Source of the DNA: Dirofilaria immitis
Lineage: Eukaryota > Nematoda > Chromadorea > Rhabditida > Onchocercidae
Assembly: GCA_024305405.1 (NCBI GenBank)
Contig: JAKNDB010000107.1
Span: forward strand, 4,014,501-4,078,500
DNA: 64,000 nucleotides
Reading direction: 5' to 3'
The position numbers and the translations under genes were made by a program. Below the pieces are notes generated by a model, which did not search any database, was not told where the DNA came from, and saw only the letters and a list, made by a program, of their open reading frames with translations. Of the stretch, positions 27,438 through 39,002 are shown one piece after another; positions within the stretch are counted from its first letter, which is position 1; each line of letters opens with the position of its first letter.

Positions 27438-29978
27438 GCAACACTCTCTTCTGTTATTCTCATCATAAATCATCCATTGAAATATATCGAACGATTTTTC
27501 TTATAAATTTACTACAAAGACCGATTTATAGAAAATTTTAAAAAATAGAAAAAAGAGAGAAAATTTACTTACTTTTTTGAAATTAAAAAAGAAATCTTAA
27601 GATATGAAAAAATTAGAAATGAATAAAAATTAAGAAATGGATTAACTGAAACTGAATTTTAACCGTATAGTAAGTATTGATGGAATGGTAAATTCAAATT
27701 CAAATATATAGTAATTCTAATTTTTCAATGAAATCTTAGAAGCTAATTTAGTTAAAATTCTTTAATTTTTTTAGGAAATTAAGAATCAGAAATGATAGAA
27801 AATAAAGAATCAGAAAACAGTATTGTCGATCATATCTGTCATATTATCTCTAATATTCGATAATGCTGAAATGAAATAATTTAGTTGCATAATTTTATTA
27901 AATCAGAATTAAAATTGAAAATAAAAATATTAGAAGTGAAAATACCAAAGATAGCGAAATGTATATATTTGGATACTATTATCATATCGGGAGATTGTTA
28001 ATTGGGAATTTATTATTTTTGGTATATTTATGAATAATTATTTATTCGCATAATTTTATAATATCTCTAATTTAGCTAAAATATAGTTAAAAAATTTTAG
28101 CTTACCAATAAAATTCATTTAACAATGAAATAATCAATAGAACTTAAATGAATACAACAATTGAAATAATATTTATTAAAATAAGTTAAAATCCATTCAA
28201 ATTTTTTTTTCGAAGTTTTAAAATAGAATAAAATTTGTAGTCAAAATACATATCGGAATACCGAAATTATCATTAATTAATTATTTTAGCCTTATATAAT
28301 GTATGAGGCCCAAAAAATAGAAAAATTTATTTCTTTTTATAAACGAAATTATTTATGCAAATTATACAGAATTTCCATCTAAACTTAGAATCGTTGAATG
28401 ATTGATTAAAATTATCGATTATACATCAATTAGTAAAAACTTTTGCTTTTGGAAGAACATTTAAAATAAAATTATTTACGGTAAAATGAATCCATCGAAG
28501 GATATTTTTGAAAAAGAAAAAAGTACCATATATTCTCGTATCATGAAACTTGATCTTGATCTAAATTTACGGTAGACTTCATCGTAGATATATATGTATT
28601 CAATAAATGTCATATGATGTCAATTCAAATATTCAAAAATTCTTTGTTCATTATGGAAAAAATGCAGCAAAAAAGGTATAATAATACTAATACTTTTACA
28701 TACCATTCATTTGCAATTTCTCATTTTTTTTTTTTTTGTATTTTCATCATATGTGTTCTATTTTTGAAATAATTTATGAAGAAGAGAAGAAATGAACGAA
28801 GTTGAGAAGAGGAAAAGAAAATAATGCGAAATTTCAGTTCAGTTCAGACTGATAAAATCATTTGTGATTATTTCATTTCTATTTCTATTTCATTTCATTA
28901 CTATTTAGAAAATATCAGAAAGGAATGCAAGCATTTAATAACAAAGATAGGAGGAGAAGTTATTAGAATTTTAATTTATTCATCAATCTTTTCTTGAGAA
29001 TTTTGATTAAATTTAGCTGAAATATAAAAGCTTGTGCGCTTCAAAAATAATTTATTAAGTAAGTAACAAATTTATTACATTTTTCTTTCTTTCTTTTTTT
29101 TTATTCCTTAATACCTAATGTTTTTTATTCGATCGATCCGATTTTTAATTCATTCGGTCGATCGGTATGTCCAATTTATAGCAATCGTTCTAATAATGTT
29201 TAACTTAATATATGATTCGTTCGATTGATCCAATGTTTGATTCGTTCAATCAATCTGATCTGATAAGCATAAAATTCTATATGTATATCTACTATGTATA
29301 AATCTTTTGGAATATGATGATATCAACTTGAAATATATTTGAGTTTTTTTTCAATTCAATCCATCTAATGATTGAATGAACAAACAAGTAATTTGGAATT
29401 ATTCGGAATTCTTTCATCAGCGATTAAGCTGTCATTGTTCTCTTCACCTGCATATTATTCTAAATATCCGAAGGAAAGATATTTATCCCACCTATCACTT
29501 CTCTGATATTTATTCCTTTCAACAATTTCATTTCTTTTTACAGGTTAGATATAAAATTATTTTTTTTTGTTTTGATTTTAATAAGCTTATTATCATCCAT
29601 TTATAATTCACTAATCTATTCATTGAAGAAAGTTTTTTTAAGCAAATAATTTATCAACAAACATTCCTTATCATATCCGTTATCCTAGTAAAGCGAATAT
29701 GAAATATTTTAAGATATATGTAACTGTATTAAATCTATAATTAATGGACATATATATTCATAAATGTATTCACATATATAAAATAAAACAAATGAATAGA
29801 ATATATACCTTAAATAAATGATTCGTTGATAAAACTTTCTTATCTTATATATATCACCTTAATGGCGAAGGTTAAAAATAGTAGTATCGTGTTTTTGAAT
29901 CGATATATTTATATATATGGTAGAAAGATAAATTAGACTATTTGCAAATATTACATTTATTCCATTAATATTTTCTAG

Positions 29979-30076
29979 TTTACCTGGTATACTTTCAATG
30001 TATACGGTAACTAACTCTCCTTCATATATCGTCGACTTGAGCTGTTATTACTATACGCGACCTACTGTACCACCAG
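29979..30076 (+). CDS. gap-2: coding exon of gap-2-like gene, possible alternative start
   Basis: Bounded by TTTTCTAG and CCAG|GTAATC. In the open frame it reads LPGILSMYTVTNSPSY and later CYYYTRPTVPP, and it ends with one G. The entering T needs two bases, which the exon at 23190 supplies. The leftover G joins AA of the exon at 34060 to give Glu, so both joins keep frame. GC content is clearly above the flanks. The ATG at 29998 could be a start if the acceptor takes a spliced leader. No domain is visible. This is presumably part of the poorly conserved N-terminal region before the PH domain. Coding status looks good; membership of this gene is inferred from phase. Confidence 0.62.
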
Positions 30077-33000
30077 GTAATCTATTTCTCGTTCATCTTC
30101 TCCACTCAAGATTCAATTGATTTTTTCCATCTTTTATTAAAATTTAGGTGAAAATAATAAAAAAGAAACATGCTATGCTGTTTCCATTTTAAGGAAAAAT
30201 AAAATTATGTAAACAAAATTACGATAAAAGAGTATGAATTTTACTTATCAACTAATCTTATAATCATATTTTTCTAACTTTATCAACCTAAAAGTTTCCT
30301 TTATTTTGATGAAAGAAATATGTTATAAAGTTTCTTTTAAAAAATTATAATTTCATAAGAAAAATTACAAACGAATCATGTTAATATCTAAAATATCCAA
30401 TATTTTGATTATATTATTTTACATTAGTTAGTTCAATTTTTTTCACATTTACTTAAAAATTTGCTCGCAAAAAATATAATTAATTCGAATTTACTAACTT
30501 AAATTGTAAAAATCTTCATTTTTCTTGTATTCTTGCCTTATGCATGCTATGGTTTTCGTTGTAATCAGTTGATTTTATAAGGTTTATTTGAAATTACATA
30601 TTATTAAATAACAGTAGTACTATGATCAATTATTGATTTATTGATAATTCGAATTCCAATAATTTTCAAAACTTCATTATGGTAAAATGCTATGTCACTA
30701 AATTGAATCAAATAGTACAGAATGATATGAGCCTAACCTAATTTGATAAAAATTTAACTAAACTGAATCAAATTTAATCAAATTAGTTGGAACTGAATCA
30801 GATTTGATTTGAAATTATAATCGAATTTATTCATATTAAAATTGCTTTTGTTGAACAATAATAAATTTCAATTTGATTAATCTTTTATGTTTAGGTGAAT
30901 CTAAATTAATTTGTTGCTAATCCTTCCTATCAGAATATACCTGCAAGGTATTTCTAATTCTTTAACAGTTTACCTACAAAGTATTTCTATTTGCAACTTA
31001 AATAGTGCTATTAGATTAGCAAAATATGCATGAGTGATTAATTTGAGATAATCCAATTAGTTCAATTAATAACTTTATCAAATGACGCATCAACACTTTT
31101 ACGATACGTTTCTCCCTTCCTGGATTTACTAATAATTTCTATCCATTTGTGATGTATTTTTAAATTCTTCCATTAATAATTAATTAGCCAATTAATTAAT
31201 CAATTGACTAATTGGTCATTCAGTACTTTATCTCTAAAAAACAACAAATAAAATTCCAAAATATTCATTTCCGATATCTTAAATTAATTTAAAATTCAAA
31301 CAAATTATTTAAATTATTTGAATTATATTTCCATCCTTTCCATTATCATTAATCACTACTGTATCATCTTTTTTCCATCATAAATTATTTAAAGTTCTCC
31401 ATACTTTTAGCTGTGTTTAATTACCTTAGGCTTCGTTATTACATCCTATATATTCAGCTTATATTTAATGAAACTAATTTTTAAATATTTAAAATTGCAA
31501 GAGAAAAAAGCTATATTTTCCAGAATTTTTGGTAAAATTTATGAATTGAGTATTATTGATTACAAGATGAAATGGATCCCTATGTGAATTATTATATACA
31601 AATATATCAATTCAATTAATTATATATATCCAATATTTTTAAACTAGTAATAGTAATAACGATAGATGTAACAGTATTAAAAGTAGATAGTTATAATTAT
31701 GATAAAATATTAGTTATATTAATATATTCTGACTTTTGTCCATTCCATATCCAGCAGAATAGGCAAGCAATATCGGTGAGGTCATCGGAATTATGTGCCA
31801 AGCATTGCGCAGCAATATTAATTCGATACTATTTGGTCACTTGGGACTATGTATCCATCAACCATATATCAATATTAATTCGGGATATATGTCTCATTCG
31901 AGACTATATGCCTACCACTGCATAGTAACATTAATTGGAGACTTTAAAATCATTCAGGATATTTGTTTGTCATTATGTAGCAGTATCAATTCTACTTGCC
32001 AGTCATTACTTAATAATATTAATTCGAGACTATGGGTCATTCAAGAATCTATGTTCTTCAAATTCCATAGGAACACTGGGGTATTCAGTTCAACAATATG
32101 TGTCCATTATTATATAGCAATATTAATTCAGGATTATACGTTCATTTGGGACTATATGTCATCACTACATACTAATATTTGTTAGATACTTCATGATGAT
32201 AGCAGACCATATGCTATATTATGATTGGGATATTTGACTCGGGAATATATACCCATCATTTATGGTAGGGATATCTACTCTCGGGACTATATGTCCATTA
32301 TTATGCAGAAATAATAATTTTTATTCTCGATTACATGATCATTATGTATTATAATCCATTTTTGTGTTACATTACGTATCTATTCTTAACAAACAATGAT
32401 TCAGAGAGCTAATTAATTACTTCTTCTTCTCTCGAATAATGTAAAACTATATGTGCTATTTTGATCACTTAATCGGAACAATTTTGAATGATAGCATAGC
32501 ATTTTAAATTTGAGAATGTTAATTCATATAATAGATTTACTAAATTCGAAAAATTTTACCCTATAACCATATAATTTTATCACTTTGAAAAGTTTACAAT
32601 CAAATAATCAGATGATATACAAAACCATTTTGTTATCACTTTTTCAACTTAAAAAATAACGAAATCTTAAATCCTTGATTTTTTTAATTGAAGAAAATAA
32701 GATGAAGAAGTTAAAAATCCTAATAAATGATTTTATTAATTCAGCTTATTTTTCCTATCATTCATATCTTAAAATTTTTCTCAATTTAGCTATCACCCTT
32801 TACATGTTACTACGATTGATTTAATCTTATTTCATTATCATTGTGAAAAAACTAAAATTTTGAAAAAAGTTTACTTTAATTATAAGTAATTAATAATAAT
32901 AATGACTAGTATTACTACTATCGATATCAATATCAATATCAATATGACAAACTTTTTTGTGTTTAATTCATGGATTATCAATCAAAATTTCTTAAACGTT

Positions 33001-34059
33001 ATTCCAGAAGAAACAAATAATTATGAACAGGGTAATTCTTTCCTCTCTCTTGACCTTTAAATAAAGTTTGTACTTTAAACTTCAAATGTTTAAGTTTTTT
33101 TAAAATAATTTGTATAATTGGAAGTAGAAGGAATCAAATCTCAAATAGACTTTGCTCATTCAGTTATATTCTCCTTTTATTGAAGAACCTTGCTTTGATG
33201 TATTCATAAGGATATCTAAAATTAAATATGATTGTAAATTGATATACAATTATAAATATCAATAAATTTTTATACTACTCAATCCAACTTTTTATCAATG
33301 ATTTTGTTTAATCAGTTTTTTCGTTGATAATTTATTTGATTTTTAATTGAACTAATCATTTCTTTCTTTTGTTAAATTTTGAATTGAATGAATTTTTTCT
33401 TCTTTTAGTATAATTCCATTTATTCATATCTACGATTTTAATTAAAAAATAAATTTGTCTCAAAATATTTTTTTGTTTCAAAATATGCAAATTACTGTCA
33501 AATTATATTTCAAATTTGCAATGAACATTTAGTAATTTAACAAACAATAAGAATATTTGTTTTCTATTAGCATACGTTTTTAAGGATATATATGATAAAT
33601 TGAATTTAATTGATAAATTTATAAATATTATGATCCAGTTATCAAAATGGTTTGAATTTCGGGAGACATATGATAAATATAAAAATTATTATATTTTATA
33701 ATATTTTTTAAGTAAAATTAAAGTTCGATTACAAAAATGAAATTTATAAAATGATTGCAAAAGTATTTCGTATCATTTAGGTATAATTGTATGTTTTATT
33801 GATAAAATTGGATTTTTATAATAATTCCCATGTATAGTTAATTTTAAAATAATTGAATTTTAAAAATTGTTAATCATAGATAAATATTTTTTAAATTTTT
33901 ATTGAATTTTAAGTTTTTATTAAAATTTATTTTTGTAAAGTTTATTAAAATTTATGCAAACTTTAGCCAATAAATTAAATTAGTAAGAGTATTACTGTAA
34001 ATTTATTTTTAAATTATGTTTTTGTTTATTTTCAAATATAATCGATTATCATATTTCAG
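30077..34059 (+). other. intron, 4.0 kb
   Basis: GTAATC to ATATTTCAG. Apart from a degenerate minisatellite at 31780-32330 it is AT-rich sequence with no exon that I could see. Confidence 0.6.
31780..32330. repeat. degenerate minisatellite, period about 60 bp
   Basis: Repeating blocks GCAATATTAATTCG, GGACTATATGTC and CATTCGGGACTATATG with CATCATTATGTAGCA spacers recur about nine times. A 130-codon open frame (31793-32185) runs through it, but its amino acids repeat with the DNA (INS, YMS, SLC) and no motif is known, so it is probably carried by the repeat. Confidence 0.65.
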
Positions 34060-34175
34060 AACCATGTTTTGAACAGATGACATTAAATCGTCATGTGTGG
34101 CAAAATGCTAAAAGTGGAAACAACGGTATCCATCGTAATGTATCAACTATTACCCGTAATGGTACCGTTTATCAG
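34060..34175 (+). CDS. gap-2: coding exon of gap-2-like gene, N-terminal region
   Basis: An ideal acceptor (ATATTTCAG) and donor (TATCAG|GTTTGC) bound 116 bases. With one base from the previous exon the frame is Glu, then PCFEQMTLNRHVWQNAKSG, and later HRNVSTITRNGTVYQ, ending in phase 0. The other two frames contain stops near the start. Both candidate upstream exons (29979 and 14342) end in a single G and join in frame. The phase-0 end matches the exon at 38949. The composition (N, S, T, polar) suits a disordered N-terminal region of a SynGAP-like protein, but I recognise no domain. Confident as an exon, moderately confident as part of this gene. Confidence 0.7.
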
Positions 34176-34839
34176 GTTTGCTGGTTAATTATCATATTCA
34201 ATTTGGTTCATTAAAATTTAATTAATTGACGAATGATAATTACTAACATATATTGATCGTTATATTAATAGTAATTAATAATATGATTTAATATATAATT
34301 AAAATATGTGAATGATAATTATTGGTATGTAAAATAATGGAATTGACATCGTTGATAATTAATGACATGATTATCAATAATATAATTTTAAAATCTTTAG
34401 CGTAACTAAATTAATAGTGATTAAATTTTGACACTACTGTATTGCATAATATTTTTTAAATTATGTATTTCATATTTGCTCATTAATTAATTAAAACTAA
34501 AGACAATTTCCACTACTAGAGAATTATTATCTATTATTTATTTGTATTTGAAACAAAATTGCGCATATATTTATAAACAATCAACATTACTACAACAGTA
34601 CAATGGGCAGCTATCGTTACTGTAGTGACAATCCTACAGTAACGTTAATTAGCGTATGAAGAGCCTACTATAGCACTTATTGGTTTTTTTCGCGTTCAGC
34701 TATTACTGAAATATTTTTTTGTTACTAAATTTTTCCCTTGCTGCATTTATTTAATCGATGGTTAATTGAAAAAATTTTAAGGAAGAAGGAAACTTTTTCG
34801 TTCTTAATATTTCATATAAGATAACAAATTAGGAGAAGG

Positions 34840-35110
34840 AAGTGCGGAATGCGGGATAGCTCAGGTTGGAGTACAGATGAAGAAAGACTGAAAAAAACGA
34901 GGCTAATAAAACACAGGGAGAAATCTACGCCTCAAGCTTTTCCATCAGACAATGAAAAAGGAAATAGAACTCCTGAAAGTGGGTATAGATCTGGTGATGA
35001 TATCAAGCCAGAATTTGCATCATTATTACACTCTAAACTGCTGAAGGCAGACAAGCCGTCTGTATCATCAAAGCCTATAAATGAAACGCTCCTTGCCAAT
35101 CTATACTAAG
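34840..35110 (+). pseudogene. bacterial-like insertion, left part: open frame of unknown family
   Basis: The composition rises abruptly to well above the surrounding DNA. An ATG at 34849 opens 86 codons: WSTDEERLKKTRLIKHREKS, then TPQAFPSDNEKGNR, SGYRSGDDIKPEFASLL and KADKPSVSSKPINETLL. Codon use and charged composition differ from every worm exon here and look bacterial. The last residues overlap antisense gmk sequence, so the frame probably ends across a junction near 35083. I do not recognise the protein. The neighbour suggests Wolbachia, but this part alone does not prove it. The first bases, GGGATAGCTCAGGTTGG, resemble a tRNA A-box only. Confidence 0.45.
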
Positions 35111-35269
35111 TAAAATACTTACCCCACTGCTTAGATTTTGTTTTATAGAATCTTTTGGTATACCATCGAAATTTTCAAAAACCTTAGCGTATTCAAGCAT
35201 TTGACCAGCTTCGCATAACTCGTGAAACCTCTCCTCCGTAACAAAAAAATAGTCTTTTCCATTTTTTCA
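35084..35269 (-). pseudogene. gmk: fragment of bacterial (Wolbachia-like) guanylate kinase
   Basis: Read on the minus strand from 35269, the frame gives KNGKDYFFVTEERFHELCE, then AGQMLEYAKVFENF, IPKDSIKQNLSSG and LSIDWQGA. These match the central part of guanylate kinase, which phosphorylates GMP with ATP. They cover the GMP-binding region (YFFV, EYAKVF, normally followed by YGT) and the DIDWQGA strand. About 62 of roughly 200 residues are present. The P-loop start and the C-terminal third are missing and similarity ends sharply, so it cannot encode an enzyme. The usual Y of N-Y-Y-G-T is replaced (FDGIP) and the D of DIDW is S, consistent with decay. Alphaproteobacterial origin is my inference; Wolbachia is the natural donor in a filarial worm. 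Confidence 0.72.
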
Positions 35270-35279
35270 CCAGAACGAG

Positions 35280-35314
35280 GTGCGGGATGCGGGATGCGGG
35301 ATGCGAGATGCGTG
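35280..35314. repeat. GGGATGC heptamer tandem repeat
   Basis: Four to five units of GGGATGC, the last two altered (GAGATGC, GTGG). A single related piece (GCGGAATGCGGGAT) lies at the other edge of the insertion, near 34843. The composition is foreign to the host sequence. Confidence 0.7.
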
Positions 35315-36299
35315 GTCAGTGTGTGGGATATAGGAGGAAATAACATGTTGGAAAGAAAAACAGTTCTGATACTAAAAGATTTCAAAGGAGAAATGATAAA
35401 ATGAAATAAAATGATATCATTAAGGGAATATAATTGTTCGAATTTTTTCATATAATTTTAATATATAAAAGTATTTTTGGTATAATTTTAGTTTATAAAT
35501 TAGTAAAAACAAAAATTTTTATATTAAAAATTGTAACAATTAATGAATCTTAGAATATTTGAAAAAAATATATAAAAATATTTTTAATTTAATTTCGTTA
35601 ATAAAATATTGAAAATATTTCATACTGTAAAATTTGTAGTATAAAATAATCAATGATTTAAAGCATTACTTTTTGTCTTCATTTTATAGATATTAATTGG
35701 TGATAAAAAGAAATATTTTTGTTTCCCATTTCTATCACAAAAATAAACAGTCAGATATATCGGTACAATGTACCAATGTTTTTAAATTCAAAACATTTTC
35801 ATCAAGCCGAACTATCATTTTAAATCTGTTTTAATTTCTTCAATTTAAAGAAATTAAAGTGATAATTTAATATTTAAAACTAATTGCTTTAAAATCTTTT
35901 TTTGATAAATAGAAATCGAAAAGAATGAAACGAAAGTCATTTATGGTACTTATTATTTTCAAAATTACAATTTTATTTATTATTTTATTAAGCTAATAAA
36001 TTCCTTTCTTTCTCTTCTTTATTCGGTATTTTTCTTTGTTTATAAATAATACTTCATTAAGTTAACGAATTCACTTCTTTTCTAATCTAATTTTTTTCTC
36101 ATATTTCTGTGATTTGATTTGAAACAATAAATGAATGCATTATTGATTGAAAAAGTATTAAAAATACACGATCGAAAATTTAATTGAAAATAAATAAGAA
36201 AACATATACGATAATTATAACTATATAGGTTATAAATACATAGAAAAATGTAGAAGAGATTGTTGATTAGACCTTAAAAATGTTTCTAAAATGTAAATT

Positions 36300-36392
36300 A
36301 TGGTAAATGACTTGGCTGTCAAAAAAGACAAAATTGGACAAAGAAAAAAATGGCCCAAAGAAATATCTTGGCTTTCTAAGCCACATGAATGA
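36300..36392 (+). CDS. possible 30-codon small ORF
   Basis: ATG to TGA, reading MVNDLAVKKDKIGQRKKWP and then KEISWLSKPHE. The lysine/tryptophan-containing sequence is less AT-driven than most ORFs here. No homology is recognised. It could be a transposon or bacterial relic, since it lies 1 kb from the Wolbachia-like insertion, or chance. A donor-like GTAAAT overlaps its second and third codons. Confidence 0.15.
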   Translation: MVNDLAVKKDKIGQRKKWPKEISWLSKPHE

Positions 36393-37927
36393 TCATGATA
36401 GAAGCCTACTAGAAAGCAATAGACTAAATTAACCGGAAATTTGTCACCATCAATCTTTGTTTCCTTCTCGACACATGCCTAAAAGAAAAAGTATCAATAT
36501 GAAAATTTTGAGTGTTATAATGTTATCGATTATGTTTAGACTTGTTTTTGCATTAACATATATTTTTACTTTTTGTTTAAATATAAAAAAGATTTTTGTT
36601 TGTTTATTTATTGATTTGTTTATTTATTATTTCATTTTTTAATTTATTTATTTGTCTTCTTGCATTGCTTAATGTGCACTTTTGGTTTAAATTAAAAATT
36701 TATTATAATTTCTTTTTAATATATGCAATAAGAAAAAGAATATTAATATAAAAATGAACATATATCGATTAATGATATCGATTATATAAGCTTATTTTTG
36801 CATTTAAATATAAAACGAAAATTTTATTTGGCTTATTTTCTTATTTATCATTTTGTTTTTGTTATGTATTATTTAATAAGTACTAATTTTTTAGGATATT
36901 GTTTTTATTATATAGGAATTTGAATAAAAAACAAAATACTTCATTCTCATTTTTATTACATATATTTTTTTCTGCTATCTTTCCCCACCTCTGAAATATG
37001 CAATAGAATATTTTTAAAAGTTTTAAATTTGTTTGTGTAAAATTTTAAGAATTTTGAATTTTGCAAAAAAATTCTTTTCATTTATTTTCATTACTTTTTT
37101 TTGTTTAAAATTTTAGCATATAATATATATCTTCTGAAATAGCTTTTAACAAAATTTACATATTTAAATGGAAGATGCTATCTTTCTTTTTCTTTATTAA
37201 AATAGATTTAAAATTACTGAAAATTTGAAATTGACAAAAAAATGATGAAAGATTGATCGATAAGAAAAAAGTAGAAATGAATGGATAAATTATTGAATAT
37301 AATAAATAATTTGAGAATTTTAAACATTGATGGTAGGAATGAAAGTAAATAAATAAATGGTGAAGAAAGTAAATAATTTATTCATTTTCGAATTTTAATA
37401 AATGATTTGAAAGTATTATTTGCATATTACACATTTCAAATTTTTATTTTATCAGGTGTAATATAAATCGTAATAAGTAATTTATTAGCATCTTAAGCTT
37501 AAATTACTCGTAAATATTAGTTTTAGTATTATTTGAAATTTAATTTTATCTCAAATCTTTTCCACAAAGACAGCACCAGCAATAATGATCAACAACAACA
37601 GCAAGTTTGTAATAGTAAATAATATATAGGCATTAGTAGTAATAGTGATAGCTTGTTTTAACCAATAGAAATGAGAAATAGCAAGTTATAAACTTACAAT
37701 GAGCATTTTTGCAAGCGTAAAGCAAAAACTTGCAAAAAAAACGATCAATTTTTTTGTGAAAAATTTGATGCGCTTTTTGATCAGTAATCTTTTACAAATT
37801 TTAATCGTGTCGTTGTTATACAACCGCTCGTATTTCATTGATTTCAATTTTCCACACTCTTTCTTCATTTCATCTTTTTATAAATATTTATATTTGAAAT
37901 AAATAATTCTTTTTTTTCTTTTGAAAA

Positions 37928-37957
37928 GTTTTAATTATTATTATTATTATTATTATT
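37928..37957. repeat. TTA trinucleotide microsatellite
   Basis: A run of about eight TTA units (ATTATTATTATTA) in AT-rich DNA. Confidence 0.8.
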
Positions 37958-38378
37958 TAATTTTGTTATTAACAAAATTAAAAGGAAAATAACTTTCTTT
38001 CTTCTCTTCTAATAAATATATATGCATTGTGTTATATTAATTTTAGTTTTAATTTCATAATTAATAAAAAAAAGAAAGGAATTTTTGAATTATTTTTAAT
38101 TTTATGAGAGGAAAAGAAAAGAATTTTATCTTAATATATATATATGTATGCTTATAAAAAATATATATATCTATATATAATTTGAATAAATTAATTTTAT
38201 TTTTAATTCTGTAATTAATTGATAAGAGGAACAAAAAAAAGGAAATTTTATCCTTTTTATAAATATATTTTAAACAATTCTTTTTTCTTTAAAATTCTAA
38301 TTATCATTTTTAATTTTATGATTAACAGTAGGAAAATAAAAGGAAATAAAATACTTCATAGTCATTCGTTTGGAAAAT

Positions 38379-38438
38379 ATGATGCTCCATCGAAGTTCAA
38401 CCATTGCAGGAATTATAAAAGTACCACTTTTGTTATCA
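38379..38438 (+). CDS. gap-2: probable alternative first exon of gap-2-like gene
   Basis: ATGATG opens 20 codons, MMLHRSSTIAG then IIKVPLLLS. They end exactly at an ideal donor (ATCA|GTAAGT) in phase 0. The next exon, 38949-39002, also starts in phase 0, so the join is in frame, and it would replace the exon at 34060, which also ends in phase 0. AACAG at about 38323-38327 could accept a spliced leader. The short N-terminus is hydrophobic at its end but has no clear signal-peptide cleavage site. A competing frame (FNHCRNYKSTTFVI) is open through the donor but starts from a longer AT-rich ORF and would end in phase 1. Confidence 0.55.
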
Positions 38439-38948
38439 GTAAGTTTTAAAATTTTAGGATGAAAAAACTTGATTAAAATTTTTAATTAATTCAAACAGGG
38501 CTCAGTTGATTATTTTCAAGTTATCGTTTATTTTTATCATCGTTTAACCGTCAGTGATTATTTGAAATCTAATAATGACGATTACTACAAACTATTTTAA
38601 TAATAATTTATTATTTAAGTTAAATTTATCTGTTTTAAATCAGAGATTTATAATTTGAATCTTTTTATCTATTTTATCTTATACTTTTATACTATTTTAT
38701 AAAATACTCTAGATAATTCATTTATATTTTTCTAACAATTTCATTCTGAGATTAATTTAAAAAGAAAAAAATTTGAAATAGTATTTTAATCAAAATAAAA
38801 AATTATTTGCCTTTTAAAAATTTGGATAATTGTAGGAGAAAAGTAATATTTAGGAAGAAATATAATATATATATTAAAAAATAATTAATAGTTTACTAAG
38901 TTAAAAACAATAATTTCATATAAATTTAATGTTTATACTTAATTTTAG

Positions 38949-39002
38949 GAAGGTCAAAGTATAGCAATTGTTGATGAGCCAACAACACCACAACGTTTGG
39001 CA
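38949..39002 (+). CDS. gap-2: coding exon of gap-2-like gene
   Basis: A 54-base exon between AATTTTAG and GCA|GTATGT reads EGQSIAIVDEPTTPQRLA, phase 0 at both ends. It accepts the long form (from 34175) or the alternative start (from 38438). GC content is near 45 % in a stretch below 20 %. The peptide is acidic with a TP motif and no domain. Its phase-0 end does not match the phase-1 entry of the exon at 41307. A small exon may be missing, or another site may be used (a weaker donor inside CAACGTTTGG, or an acceptor at 41320). Confidence 0.65.

Larger units (their letters stand above)
23191..29978 (+). other. proposed intron, 6.8 kb
   Basis: GT start and TTTTCTAG end. It holds a GA-rich tract, a small 21-bp repeat, two fold-back sequences and an inverted GATCGATC-rich patch near 29125-29250. 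A short ATG frame at 23206 (MAPRNIST, before GTAAAT) was considered as another start but has little support. Confidence 0.45.
34176..38948 (+). other. intron, 4.8 kb, carrying a bacterial-like insertion
   Basis: GTTTGC to ATTTTAG. It contains the Wolbachia-like segment at about 34840-35330, a possible small ORF at 36300 and an alternative first exon at 38379. A 9-bp inverted repeat (GTTACTGTA and TACAGTAAC, 34616-34643) lies 200 bases before the insertion. Confidence 0.6.

Noticed and set aside
31793..32185. 130-codon ORF as a real gene
   Set aside because: Its residues repeat with the 60-bp minisatellite and it has no recognisable domain or flanking splice structure.
34853..34885. tRNA-like start GCGGGATAGCTCAGGTTGG
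   Set aside because: Only an acceptor and A-box resemblance. No B-box (GGTTCGAAT-like), no anticodon arm and no matching 3' acceptor strand within 90 bases; it lies inside the bacterial-like open frame.
35143..35451. 102-codon minus-strand ORF containing MEKTIFLLRRRGF
   Set aside because: It reads the gmk fragment in the wrong frame; the frame one base over carries the guanylate kinase motifs.
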